Assembly (NCBI GenBank): GCA_902537615.1
Contig: CACBBU010000005.1
Coordinates: forward strand, 21,716-85,715
Source of the DNA: an uncultured Alphaproteobacteria bacterium
GTDB taxonomy: Bacteria; Pseudomonadota; Alphaproteobacteria; Methylaequorales; Methylaequoraceae
DNA: 64,000 nucleotides
Reading direction: 5' to 3'
The position numbers and the translations under genes were made by a program. Position 1 is the stretch's first letter, and the number at the start of each line of letters is the position of its first letter. Below are positions 33,197 through 42,665 of the stretch, one piece after another. Under the pieces are notes generated by a model, which did no database searches, was not told where the DNA came from, and was given only the letters and a program-made list of their open reading frames with translations.

Positions 33197-34381
33197 ATGA
33201 AAAATATCCAAGAAGATTTTGAATTTACAAGCGAGTCCGTTTCAGAGGGACATCCAGATAAAGTCTGTGATCAGATATCCGACACCATTCTTGATCTGTT
33301 TATGGAAAAAGACAGTAACTCAAGAGTAGCATGTGAAACGCTAGCAACTACCAATAGGATAGTTCTAGCCGGAGAAATAAATCTAAAAAAAAAAAAAGAT
33401 GAGATTAGTGAAAGCTTAATTGATGAGGTTGTTAGAAAAAAAGTTAAGGAGATTGGATATGAACAAAATGGCTTCCATTGGAAAAATTTAAGAATAGAAA
33501 ATTTGCTTCATGACCAATCAACAGATATCTCACAAGGAGTTGATAAAGATGAGTCAAATGAATTTTATGGTGCTGGTGATCAAGGTATTATGTTTGGTTA
33601 TGCATGTGATGAGACAGAAAGCTTTATGCCTGCGCCGATAGATTATAGCCATAAGATATTAAAAACGCTTGCTAATTATCGACATAATAACGATTCTTTT
33701 TTTGGTCCTGACTCTAAAAGTCAAGTCAGTGTAGTTTACAAAAACAATAGACCAAAAAATATAAGCTCTATTATTGTGTCTAGCCAACATTCAGAGTCTG
33801 CTAACAATGACGAAATAAGAAAAAAAATTTTAGAGATTATTGAAGAAGCTATGCCAAATGTCGTGCTGCCTGCAGAGAAAAAAATTTTAATAAATCCAAC
33901 TGGAAGATTTGTAATTGGTGGTCCTGACGGCGATGCTGGATTGACTGGAAGAAAAATTATAGTTGATACATATGGTGGTGCCGCACCACATGGTGGAGGA
34001 GCATTTTCGGGGAAGGATTATACAAAGGTTGATAGATCAGCAGCATACATGGCAAGATATTTAGCAAAAAATATTGTAGCAAGTGGAGTTTCTAGCAAAT
34101 GTTTAATTCAACTCTCATATGCCATAGGTGTTTCAGAACCGATTTCAATTTTTGTTCAAATTGATGAGGAAAAAAGTATAAAAGTTCAAGAGTTAATTGA
34201 TATCATAAAAAATAACTTTGATTTGTCGCCTTTTGGTATTAAGTCATTTTTAAAACTTGATAAACCAATCTTTGCAGAGACTGCTTCATATGGTCATTTT
34301 GGAAGGAAATATGATGAATCCAAAGGAACTTTCACATGGGAATCACTCTCTAGCGTAGATTTATTTAGAAAAAATTTTTAA
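33197..34381 (+). CDS. metK: S-adenosylmethionine synthase
   Basis: A 394-residue MetK. Motifs are FTSESVSEGHPDKVCDQISD at the N-terminus, GAGDQGIMFGYA, and the phosphate-binding loop GGGAFSGKDYTKVDRSAAY. Makes the methyl donor used by TrmB, UbiE and MiaB encoded nearby. The spacer after lnt is only 11 nt, so no SAM riboswitch is possible there. Confidence 0.97.
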   Translation: MKNIQEDFEFTSESVSEGHPDKVCDQISDTILDLFMEKDSNSRVACETLATTNRIVLAGEINLKKKKDEISESLIDEVVRKKVKEIGYEQNGFHWKNLRIENLLHDQSTDISQGVDKDESNEFYGAGDQGIMFGYACDETESFMPAPIDYSHKILKTLANYRHNNDSFFGPDSKSQVSVVYKNNRPKNISSIIVSSQHSESANNDEIRKKILEIIEEAMPNVVLPAEKKILINPTGRFVIGGPDGDAGLTGRKIIVDTYGGAAPHGGGAFSGKDYTKVDRSAAYMARYLAKNIVASGVSSKCLIQLSYAIGVSEPISIFVQIDEEKSIKVQELIDIIKNNFDLSPFGIKSFLKLDKPIFAETASYGHFGRKYDESKGTFTWESLSSVDLFRKNF

Positions 34382-35043
34382 TGCTTAATTTCTACGGAAG
34401 AAGGCATCCTAGGAACATAAAGAACAATAAACTTAAAAACTTAGATGACTCTAATTTTTTTCTTGATAAAAAAAATATAAAAAAATTCAACTCTACAATA
34501 AAAAAGTTTAAGAATTTTAATTTAGAGATTGGGTTTGGTAGGGGAGAAAATATTTTTGCTCAATCTTTAAAAAATACTAATGATTTATTCCTGGGTTGTG
34601 ACCCGTATCTTAGTGGTTCTTTTTACTTATCAAAAAATATAAAAGCTAGTGGGTTAAAAAATCTTTTTTTTACAACCCTAGATTTTTTAGAACTATTTAA
34701 ATTTTTAAAGGGTATTACCTTTAAAAGAATAATTATCATGTTCCCTGACCCGTGGCCAAAGATAAGGCATAAAAAAAGAAGATTGATTAACTCTAATTTT
34801 GTTAATCTTTTGGATTTAATAACTTTTGAAAAAACCAAAATAGTAGTTGTAACTGACCATGAGGACTATTTAAATCAAATACTTTACGAGTTTTATAAAA
34901 GTAAATTCTTTGAACTTTCAACTGAGATTGTTAACTATGAGGTTGGAGTTTCTTTTGATATTGCTTTTACTAAATATTACAAGAAAGCAAAAAAAAGTAA
35001 CAAAAAAGTATATTTTCTGCTTTTCGAAAAAAAAAAATCTTAA
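34381..35043 (+). CDS. trmB: tRNA (guanine-N7-)-methyltransferase TrmB
   Basis: A 220-residue methyltransferase acting on G46. The SAM site is LEIGFGRGEN at about 51-60 and the family motif is MFPDPWPKIRHKKRR at about 120-134. It shares 1 nt with the metK stop. In most alphaproteobacteria rimP follows it; here it is followed by an 87-bp gene-free gap and then nusA. Confidence 0.95.
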   Translation: MLNFYGRRHPRNIKNNKLKNLDDSNFFLDKKNIKKFNSTIKKFKNFNLEIGFGRGENIFAQSLKNTNDLFLGCDPYLSGSFYLSKNIKASGLKNLFFTTLDFLELFKFLKGITFKRIIIMFPDPWPKIRHKKRRLINSNFVNLLDLITFEKTKIVVVTDHEDYLNQILYEFYKSKFFELSTEIVNYEVGVSFDIAFTKYYKKAKKSNKKVYFLLFEKKKS

Positions 35044-35130
35044 AAAATTTTTTTAAAATCATTTAAGTTTCTTTAAAGTATTGGTATGAATTAACCTTAA
35101 ATATTTGAAATAGTCCGAATTATTTAAATA

Positions 35131-36663
35131 ATGGAAGAAAAATTGGAAAAAAATGAAACAATAATAGGCAAAAACCTTGAGATTCTTGATGTTGCTAAAA
35201 CCATTGCGAAAGAGAAGGGAATTAGCGCGGAAGAAGTATTAGAAGCTATGGAGGTTGCAATAGCAAAAGCTGGAAGAACAAAGTATGGTTATGAATTAGA
35301 TATTAGAGCACAAATAGACAAAGATTCAGGCTATATAGGTTTATTCAGATACAGAGAAATAGTTGAAAGTATAGAAGGTTTAGAAACCGAAGAAAATAAT
35401 AACAAAATACTGCTAACTGATTTGCCTAAAGAAAAAAAAACAATGAAGATTGGAGAGTTTTTCGTTGAAGAACTCCCTCCTTTAGATTTTGGGCGCATTG
35501 CTGTTCAAACTGCAAAACACGTGATTTTTCAAAAAGTTAAAGAGGCTGAGCGTGTTGTTCAATTCAATGAATTTAAAGATAAAGTTGGCGAAATAGTTAA
35601 TGGGATAGTTAAAAGAGTTGAATTTGGAAATTTGATTGTTGATTTAGGTAAAGGAGAAGCTATCTTAAAAAAAGATGAGCTTCTAAATAGAGAAATTTTT
35701 AGGCGTTCTGATAGAATAAGAGCTTACATTACCGAAGTTAAATTTGATCTTAAAGGTCCCCAAATTTTTTTATCAAGAGCACATAATAATTTTCTCGTAA
35801 AGCTTTTTGAGCAAGAAGTTCCAGAAATTTATGACGGAATAATTGAAGTTAAATCCGTAGCTCGCGATCCTGGAAGTAGAGCAAAAATTGCTGTTTTTAC
35901 AAAAGAAAAAAGTATTGACCCGGTCGGAGCGTGTGTTGGTATGAGGGGTAGTAGAGTTCAAGCAGTTGTTAATGAATTACAGGGTGAAAAAATTGACATA
36001 GTTTTATGGTCCGAGGACATTGCAACTTTTATTGTTAATGCACTGGGGCCTGCGGAAGTAGAAAAAGTTGTAATAGAAGAGGATTTGAAAAAAATTGATG
36101 TGATAGTTCCTGATGAACAACTCAGCCTTGCGATTGGAAGAAAAGGCCAAAACGTTCGTTTAGCCAGTTCTTTGTCAGGATGGAGCATTGATATTCTTAC
36201 AACCTCTCAAGAGTCAGAAAAAAGAAGTGAGGAGTTTAAAACTTTATCTCAAGGTTTTATTGATAACTTAGACGTTGACGAAGTGATTGCACACCTTCTG
36301 GTGACTGAGGGTTTCTCTTCAATTGATGAGGTGGCAATGGTGTCAACTGATGAACTGGCGTCTATAGAGGGTTTTGACCAAGAACTAGCTAAAGAACTTA
36401 TAAATAGAGCTAACAACTTTATAGAAAAAGTTAAAAAAGAAAATTTAGAAGCATTGAAATCCTCGGGAGTTGAGGACTATTTACTAAATCATAACTTACT
36501 AACTACCGATCAACTATTAAAATTAAGAGAAAATGATATTATTACAAGAGATCAACTTGCTGACTTATCAAGCGACGAATTGATTGATATATTAACTGAC
36601 CTAGAGGGTGACAAGGCAGACAAGATAATTTTAGAATCAAGGGAACACTGGTTTAAAGATTAA
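35131..36663 (+). CDS. nusA: Transcription termination/antitermination factor NusA
   Basis: A 510-residue NusA. Domain order: N-terminal polymerase-binding domain, S1 (GEIVNGIVKRVEFGNLIVDL at about 152-171), two KH domains (including DPVGACVGMRGSR and LAIGRKGQNVRLA), and acidic C-terminal helix-hairpin repeats. The usual upstream rimP is absent, and infB starts 1 nt after the stop with no ylxR between. Confidence 0.96.
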   Translation: MEEKLEKNETIIGKNLEILDVAKTIAKEKGISAEEVLEAMEVAIAKAGRTKYGYELDIRAQIDKDSGYIGLFRYREIVESIEGLETEENNNKILLTDLPKEKKTMKIGEFFVEELPPLDFGRIAVQTAKHVIFQKVKEAERVVQFNEFKDKVGEIVNGIVKRVEFGNLIVDLGKGEAILKKDELLNREIFRRSDRIRAYITEVKFDLKGPQIFLSRAHNNFLVKLFEQEVPEIYDGIIEVKSVARDPGSRAKIAVFTKEKSIDPVGACVGMRGSRVQAVVNELQGEKIDIVLWSEDIATFIVNALGPAEVEKVVIEEDLKKIDVIVPDEQLSLAIGRKGQNVRLASSLSGWSIDILTTSQESEKRSEEFKTLSQGFIDNLDVDEVIAHLLVTEGFSSIDEVAMVSTDELASIEGFDQELAKELINRANNFIEKVKKENLEALKSSGVEDYLLNHNLLTTDQLLKLRENDIITRDQLADLSSDELIDILTDLEGDKADKIILESREHWFKD

Positions 36664-36664
36664 A

Positions 36665-39031
36665 ATGGAAGAGAATAAAGATAAAAAAACAGAAAATACA
36701 GGTAAACTTCAACTTAAGAAAACATTTAATGTTGGACAAATTAAACAAAGTTTTTCTCACGGGCGAACTCGGTCTGTTTCTGTTGAAGTAAAAAAAAAAA
36801 GAGTTCTCCGAGGCTTAGATGAAAATAATGAATTAACAAAAAAGGTGTTTAAAGAAGATAATGATTTGGAAAAAATCAGCAAAAATGAAAAATTAGATTA
36901 TCAAAAAGATCAAAAAAAAAATGATCATAAGTTCAAGAGAGCAGCTACTGAAAAGCCAAATTTGGATAAGCAAAAAGAAAAACTTGATCAATCTGATAAA
37001 AAAAATTTAAAAAAATTTTCTGGTAATCAAAGTGATAGACCTAATTTTTCAAATCCTCAAAATGAAAAAGAAGAAAAGTTTAAGTCCCAAAAGTTTGCTA
37101 AAGTTCCAAAAAGTTTTGAAAATAGAAGACAAGGAAAACTTACAATTTCTCAGGCTCTGAATGAAGAGAACGAGAAAGTACGGTCTCTTGCAGCCGTAAG
37201 GCGCGCAAGAGAAAAAGCAAAACTGAGGAATCTTAATAATTTAGAAAACAAAGATGCCTTAGAAAGCAAAGAAAGAAAGAAAAAAGAAATAATAATTCCT
37301 GACTTGATAGGTGTTGGTGAGTTAGCGTCAAGAATGGCTGAGAAGTCATCAACTCTTATAAAAATGCTTATGAAGTTGGGTGTAATGAGCACAATTAACG
37401 AGACAATTGATGGTGATACAGCAGAACTTCTGGTTATTGAGCTAGGCCACACCCCAAAGAGAGTAAGTGAATCTGACGTTGAGTTGGGGCTGGGTGGAAA
37501 AGAAGATACGGACAAAGATCTTGTATCTAGACCTCCAGTAGTTACTATAATGGGTCATGTTGACCACGGTAAAACATCAATACTAGATGCAATTAGAGAG
37601 AAAAAAGTAGCATCAACAGAGGCAGGAGGAATTACTCAACACATAGGCTCTTACATAGTTGAGAGTAGAAAAAAAAAAATTACTTTCATTGATACACCTG
37701 GTCACGCGGCATTCAGTCAAATGCGAGCTAGAGGGTCAAATATAACCGATATAATAATATTAGTAGTTGCAGCTGATGATAGTGTTAATGAGCAAACAGT
37801 TGAAGCAATAAGTCATGCAAAAGCTTCAAAGTGTCCCATAATTGTTGCAATAAATAAAATTGATCTTGAAACATCAAATCCCCAAAAAGTTGAGAATGAT
37901 TTGATGAAACACGAAATCATAAGTGAAAAAATGGGTGGAGAAAACGTTTTTATAAATGTATCTGCAAAAACGAAAGAGGGATTAGACGAACTTTTAGATG
38001 CCATACAACTGCAGGCAGAAATCATGGAGTTAAAAGCAAATCCAAATAGGTCAGCCGAAGGATCGGTTATTGAATCCAAAATTGAAAAAGGAAAGGGTAC
38101 GGTTGTTTCTATTTTAATAGAAAAAGGAACACTAACTGTAGGAGATGTTGTTGTTGTGGGAAAGGAATGGGGAAAAGTAAGAGCTTTGTATGATGATGAA
38201 GGAAAACGATTACAAATGGCTTTACCAAGTTATCCTGTTGAAGTAGTCGGTTTGTCAGGTGCACCTGAATCTGGAGAAAAACTTGTTGTTGTTGAGAGTG
38301 AAGCAAGAGCAAGAGAAGTTACTCAATATAGATCAAGAATGAAAAGAATTGAAGAAAATTCAACTGTTAAAAGAGTATCAATTGATCAAATGCTTCAAGA
38401 TAGCTCAGGAGAGCAGAAGGTTCTTATTTCAGTAATTATAAAAACAGATGTTCATGGATCTAAAGAAGCAATTGAACAAAGTTTAAAAAAAATGAATTCT
38501 GAAAAAGTTGAAATAAAAATAATACACTCTGGTGTTGGTGAAATTAACGAATCAGATGTTACCTTAGCTACGGCATCTGAAGCGAGAATTTTTGGTTTTA
38601 ATGTCAAAGCAAATGTTCAGGCAAAAAGTTTGTCTAAAAGAGAGAAAATATCTATTAGATACTTCAGTATTATTTATGAAGTCATTGATGAAGCTCAAAA
38701 AATAATTGAAGGAATGTTTGAGGAAGACTTTAAAGAGGAACTAGTTGGCAAGGGAACAATAAAAAAAGTGTTTGAGATGTCTGATTCTTCCAAAGTTGCA
38801 GGATGTTCAATAGATGAAGGAAAAGTAACAGCAAAATCTTTTGTTAAAATTTTTAGAGAAGAAAAGTTAGTTAGCGAGGTTGATATTGAAAGTTTGAGAA
38901 GAGAAAAGAACCAAGTCAAGGAAGTTTTATCAGGTTTAGAGTGTGGAATAGCACTTTATAAATTTAATGAAATTCAAGAAAACGATAAATTACAATTTTA
39001 CCTAAGAGTTAATAATGATAAGGCAAAATGA
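36665..39031 (+). CDS. infB: Translation initiation factor IF-2
   Basis: A 788-residue IF-2. A long charged N-terminal region (about 1-280) is followed by the GTPase domain with GHVDHGKTS at about 295, DTPGHAAF and NKID, then the beta-barrel and tRNA-binding C-terminal domains. The N-terminal region is shorter and more lysine-rich than in larger alphaproteobacteria. Overlaps rbfA by 17 nt. Confidence 0.97.
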   Translation: MEENKDKKTENTGKLQLKKTFNVGQIKQSFSHGRTRSVSVEVKKKRVLRGLDENNELTKKVFKEDNDLEKISKNEKLDYQKDQKKNDHKFKRAATEKPNLDKQKEKLDQSDKKNLKKFSGNQSDRPNFSNPQNEKEEKFKSQKFAKVPKSFENRRQGKLTISQALNEENEKVRSLAAVRRAREKAKLRNLNNLENKDALESKERKKKEIIIPDLIGVGELASRMAEKSSTLIKMLMKLGVMSTINETIDGDTAELLVIELGHTPKRVSESDVELGLGGKEDTDKDLVSRPPVVTIMGHVDHGKTSILDAIREKKVASTEAGGITQHIGSYIVESRKKKITFIDTPGHAAFSQMRARGSNITDIIILVVAADDSVNEQTVEAISHAKASKCPIIVAINKIDLETSNPQKVENDLMKHEIISEKMGGENVFINVSAKTKEGLDELLDAIQLQAEIMELKANPNRSAEGSVIESKIEKGKGTVVSILIEKGTLTVGDVVVVGKEWGKVRALYDDEGKRLQMALPSYPVEVVGLSGAPESGEKLVVVESEARAREVTQYRSRMKRIEENSTVKRVSIDQMLQDSSGEQKVLISVIIKTDVHGSKEAIEQSLKKMNSEKVEIKIIHSGVGEINESDVTLATASEARIFGFNVKANVQAKSLSKREKISIRYFSIIYEVIDEAQKIIEGMFEEDFKEELVGKGTIKKVFEMSDSSKVAGCSIDEGKVTAKSFVKIFREEKLVSEVDIESLRREKNQVKEVLSGLECGIALYKFNEIQENDKLQFYLRVNNDKAK

Positions 39032-39413
39032 TTTAAAACTATTTAAAGTTCCACGAAAAAACTCTAGGATTGAAAAATTAACTCAGCTAATTAAAAAAAC
39101 TTTAGGTGAGATTTTCTTGAATCAAGATTTTAGAGATAGTGAAGGAAATAACCTGCTGATTTTTATTGATGAAGTAGTGCTTTCAAAAGATGGAAAAATT
39201 GCTACAGTTTTTTTGACCAACTTTTCTAAACAAAATAATTTAAGTGAAAATCAATCTCTAAGACTAATTGACGATAATTTGATAAAGGTAAAAAAAGAAT
39301 TCTCAGAAAAAATTGTCTTACGATATACCCCTAAATTGAAATTTCGTTTTGATTATTTGAGAAAAAAATCTTTTGAAATTGATAAAATTATTGATGACTT
39401 ATCAAGACCTTAG
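39015..39413 (+). CDS. rbfA: 30S ribosome-binding factor A
   Basis: A 132-residue KH-type factor for late 16S rRNA maturation. Residues such as SRIEKLTQLIKKTLGEIF at the N-terminus and RYTPKLKFRFD near the C-terminus fit RbfA. Its start codon lies inside the 3' end of infB, and it is followed by truB. Confidence 0.92.
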   Translation: MIRQNDLKLFKVPRKNSRIEKLTQLIKKTLGEIFLNQDFRDSEGNNLLIFIDEVVLSKDGKIATVFLTNFSKQNNLSENQSLRLIDDNLIKVKKEFSEKIVLRYTPKLKFRFDYLRKKSFEIDKIIDDLSRP

Positions 39414-39422
39414 AATGTTGTT

Positions 39423-40322
39423 ATGAAAGAAAACAAATTTAACGGATGGATTTTTTTAGACAAGCCAGTAGGGATTTCCTCAAATAAAGCTTTACAAAAA
39501 GTAAGAAAAATCTTTCATTACTGTAAAGCAGGTTATGTTGGTACACTAGATCCTCTTGCATCTGGGTTTCTTCCTATTGCGTTGGGAAAATCAACAAAAA
39601 CAATAAAATATTTATCTGATATCAACAAAGAGTATGTTTTTGAAGTTACCTGGGGTACACGCACATCCACGGGTGATCTTGAAGGTGAAATAACGAAGAT
39701 TAATAAAACATATCCTTCGCCAGAACAAATCAGAAGTACGGTTAAAAGTTTCATTGGAGATTATAATCAAGCTCCACATAAATTTTCATCAAAAAAAGTA
39801 AATGGAATGAAGGCTTATGAACTTGCCAGAAAAAAAATTAATGTTGATTTAAAAAAAGAAAAAAAGAAGATAATAGATCTTAAAATCATTAATCAGGTTT
39901 CAAATTCTAAAACGTTATTTTATGTTAAATGTAGTGCTGGCACTTACATAAGAAGTTTAGCAGAGGATATGGCTAAGACTTTAAACACATTTGGTGTAAT
40001 ATCGTCATTGAGACGTGTTGGATTTGGTAATTTGGATAAAAAACTTATTTCACTAGATTATTTGTTGAGTTTAGTGCATATTGAGTGTCTTTTGAGTATA
40101 TTAAAACCTGTTGAAAAGGTTTTTAACGAATTTAACCAGATTCATTTGGATATGAATGAAGTTGCTCTTATATTAAATGGAAGGCCAATTGAAATGAGTA
40201 AAATTAATGATTTTTGTGGACAACTTACATTAGCCAAATTTAAAGATAAATTAGTTGCAGTGGGTTATTTAAAAAACGGTAATTTTTATCCAAAGAATTT
40301 GTTGAATAATTTTTTTGTTTGA
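39423..40322 (+). CDS. truB: tRNA pseudouridine(55) synthase TruB
   Basis: A 299-residue pseudouridine synthase. The catalytic aspartate is in GYVGTLDPLASGFLPIALGK at about 38-57; the N-terminal GWIFLDKPVGISSNKAL and the motif CSAGTYIRSLAEDM are also typical. Forms the conserved rbfA-truB-rpsO-pnp series. Confidence 0.96.
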   Translation: MKENKFNGWIFLDKPVGISSNKALQKVRKIFHYCKAGYVGTLDPLASGFLPIALGKSTKTIKYLSDINKEYVFEVTWGTRTSTGDLEGEITKINKTYPSPEQIRSTVKSFIGDYNQAPHKFSSKKVNGMKAYELARKKINVDLKKEKKKIIDLKIINQVSNSKTLFYVKCSAGTYIRSLAEDMAKTLNTFGVISSLRRVGFGNLDKKLISLDYLLSLVHIECLLSILKPVEKVFNEFNQIHLDMNEVALILNGRPIEMSKINDFCGQLTLAKFKDKLVAVGYLKNGNFYPKNLLNNFFV

Positions 40323-40336
40323 AAGGATTTAGGACT

Positions 40337-40576
40337 GTGGCAAAAAAAGATGAAATTACAAATAAAAACGTTGGTGGGAGTGAATTTCAGATTACCTTGT
40401 TTACCAATAGAATTAAAAAATTAACTGAGCATCTTAAGCTTAACAAAAAAGATGAAAATACTAGAAGAGGTTTAATGAAATTAGTTGGGAAGCGAAAAAG
40501 ACTTTTGAGCTATGTTAAAAGAAAAAGTAACGATAATTATGAGTCGCTTATTAAATCTCTGGGCTTAAGACGCTAA
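40337..40576 (+). CDS. rpsO: Ribosomal protein uS15
   Basis: Ribosomal S15, which binds 16S rRNA early in assembly. The core HLKLNKKDENTRRGLMKLVGKRKRLLSYVKRK and the C-terminal LIKSLGLRR are typical. I start at the GTG at 40337, which has AAGGA 9 nt upstream, giving 79 residues; an in-frame TTG at 40319 would give 85 but overlap truB. Both are shorter than the usual 89, the loss being at the N-terminus. Confidence 0.9.
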   Translation: MAKKDEITNKNVGGSEFQITLFTNRIKKLTEHLKLNKKDENTRRGLMKLVGKRKRLLSYVKRKSNDNYESLIKSLGLRR

Positions 40577-40594
40577 ATTACTGGAGATAATAAG

Positions 40595-42664
40595 ATGTTT
40601 AATGTATCAAGTGTCCAACTAGACTGGCAGGGACTCAACTTAAAATTAGAAACAGGTATGATTGCCAGACAATCCGATGGAGCTGTTTTAGCCACGCTAG
40701 GTGGCACAAGTGTTTTGTGCACTGTCAATGCTTCAAGAGAATCTGATCCGAGTAAAGATTTTTTTCCCTTATCTGTTCATTACATAGAAAAAGCATATGC
40801 TGCTGGAAAGATTCCTGGAGGTTTCTTTAAAAGAGAGGGGAGACCGTCAGAAATAGAGATTTTAAACTCAAGGCTTATTGATAGACCAATGAGACCTCTT
40901 TTTCATAAAGACTTTAAAAATGAAACGCAAATAATATGTACAGTACTAAATTATGATGGGGAAAACGATCCCGCAATTTGCTCTTTGATAGGTGCATCGG
41001 CGGCAACAACTATTGCTGGTTTACCCTTTCTGGGACCTATTGCAGCTGCGAGGGTTGGTTTCTCTAACGGTGAATTTATTTTAAATCCTACAAGAGAGGA
41101 ACTAAATGAAAGTGAACTAGATTTAGTTGTTTCAGGAACAAAAAGTGGTGTTTTGATGGTTGAGTCAGAAGCAAAAGAATTATCTGAAGAAATAATGCTT
41201 GGAGCTGTCCAATTTGGTCACAAGGAGTCTCAGTGCGTAATAGATAAAATTATAGAACTCGCTGAAAAATCAGCTAAAGATTCATGGGAAGTAAAGTCTA
41301 AAGAAAAACTTACGTTTCACTCTGATCTTGAAACATTAACTAGAAAAACTTTTGAACCTCTATATAAAATTAAAGAAAAGAAGAAAAGAAATGATTCATT
41401 AAATGAGGCAAGAAGCCAAATAGTGAGTAAATTTTCAGAAGACGAAAGTGATTTACACGAAATTAATGATTCAATTAAAAATATTGAGAAAGAGATTGTT
41501 AGAGGGTCAATTCTGAAAACAGAGAAAAGGATTGATGGAAGAGACCTGGATACTGTGAGAGATATTGATGTTAAGGTTGATATTTTAGATAATGTACATG
41601 GAAGTGCTTTGTTTACAAGAGGAGAAACTCAGGCACTAGTTACCACCACTCTAGGTACAAGTTCTGATGAGCAGATGCTTGACACTTTAGATGGTGACCT
41701 TAAGGAAAAATTTCTTCTTCACTATAATTTTCCTCCTTTCTCAGTAAATGAAGTTGGAAGAATCGGTTCCACTGGCAGAAGGGAAGTTGGACATGGAAAG
41801 CTTGCGTGGCGTTCAATAAACCCAGTCCTAAGAGAAGTAAATGATTTTCCTTATACATTAAGAGTTGTATCAGAAATAACTGAATCTAATGGCTCATCTT
41901 CAATGGCAACAGTTTGTGGTACATCCTTGTCTTTAATGGATGCTGGTGTTCCTATCAATAAACCAGTTGCGGGCGTAGCTATGGGACTAATTAAAGAAGA
42001 AGATAACTTCGCTGTTTTAACAGACATCCTTGGAGATGAAGACCATCTCGGCGATATGGATTTTAAGGTCGCAGGCACTAGTGAAGGGATTACAGCACTT
42101 CAGATGGATATAAAAGTTGATGGTATAACCCAAGAAATAATGAATGTTGCTTTATCCAAAGCATTAGTAGCTAGAAAACATATATTAAAAGAGATGAATA
42201 AAGTTATACAGAAAGCTCGAGATGGAACTAAGCCAAGTGCTCCTAAAATTTTCAATATAAAAATTGATAAGTCCAAAATTAGAGAAGTTATCGGTTCCGG
42301 TGGAAAAGTTATCAAGGATATATGTGAAAAATCTGGTGCGAAAGTAGAAATTGACGATAATGGACTTATTTCTATATTTTCTTCAACATCTAAAGAAGGT
42401 GAGGTGGCCAGAGAGATGATAAATAATATTGTTGCTGAACCGGAAATTGGTAAAATTTATGAGGGGAAAGTTGTGAAGACAACTGACTTTGGAGCCTTTG
42501 TTAATTTTCTAGGATCTAAGGATGGGTTAGTTCACATTAGCCAACTGAAAGAAGAGAGAGTTGAAAAAACAACAGATGTTGTAAATGAAGGTGATGTAGT
42601 GAAGGTAAAAGTTATTGGTGTTGACGATAGAGGTAAGGTAAAGTTAAGTATCAAAGAAGTTTAA
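40595..42664 (+). CDS. pnp: Polyribonucleotide nucleotidyltransferase (PNPase)
   Basis: A 689-residue phosphorolytic 3'-5' exoribonuclease. Two RNase PH domains (second with [22 protein letters not shown]), a KH domain ([20 protein letters not shown] at about 567-586) and an S1 domain ([19 protein letters not shown] at about 621-639). Preceded by a GGAG ribosome site. Ends 1 nt before the next gene. Confidence 0.97.
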   Translation: MFNVSSVQLDWQGLNLKLETGMIARQSDGAVLATLGGTSVLCTVNASRESDPSKDFFPLSVHYIEKAYAAGKIPGGFFKREGRPSEIEILNSRLIDRPMRPLFHKDFKNETQIICTVLNYDGENDPAICSLIGASAATTIAGLPFLGPIAAARVGFSNGEFILNPTREELNESELDLVVSGTKSGVLMVESEAKELSEEIMLGAVQFGHKESQCVIDKIIELAEKSAKDSWEVKSKEKLTFHSDLETLTRKTFEPLYKIKEKKKRNDSLNEARSQIVSKFSEDESDLHEINDSIKNIEKEIVRGSILKTEKRIDGRDLDTVRDIDVKVDILDNVHGSALFTRGETQALVTTTLGTSSDEQMLDTLDGDLKEKFLLHYNFPPFSVNEVGRIGSTGRREVGHGKLAWRSINPVLREVNDFPYTLRVVSEITESNGSSSMATVCGTSLSLMDAGVPINKPVAGVAMGLIKEEDNFAVLTDILGDEDHLGDMDFKVAGTSEGITALQMDIKVDGITQEIMNVALSKALVARKHILKEMNKVIQKARDGTKPSAPKIFNIKIDKSKIREVIGSGGKVIKDICEKSGAKVEIDDNGLISIFSSTSKEGEVAREMINNIVAEPEIGKIYEGKVVKTTDFGAFVNFLGSKDGLVHISQLKEERVEKTTDVVNEGDVVKVKVIGVDDRGKVKLSIKEV

Positions 42665-42665
42665 T

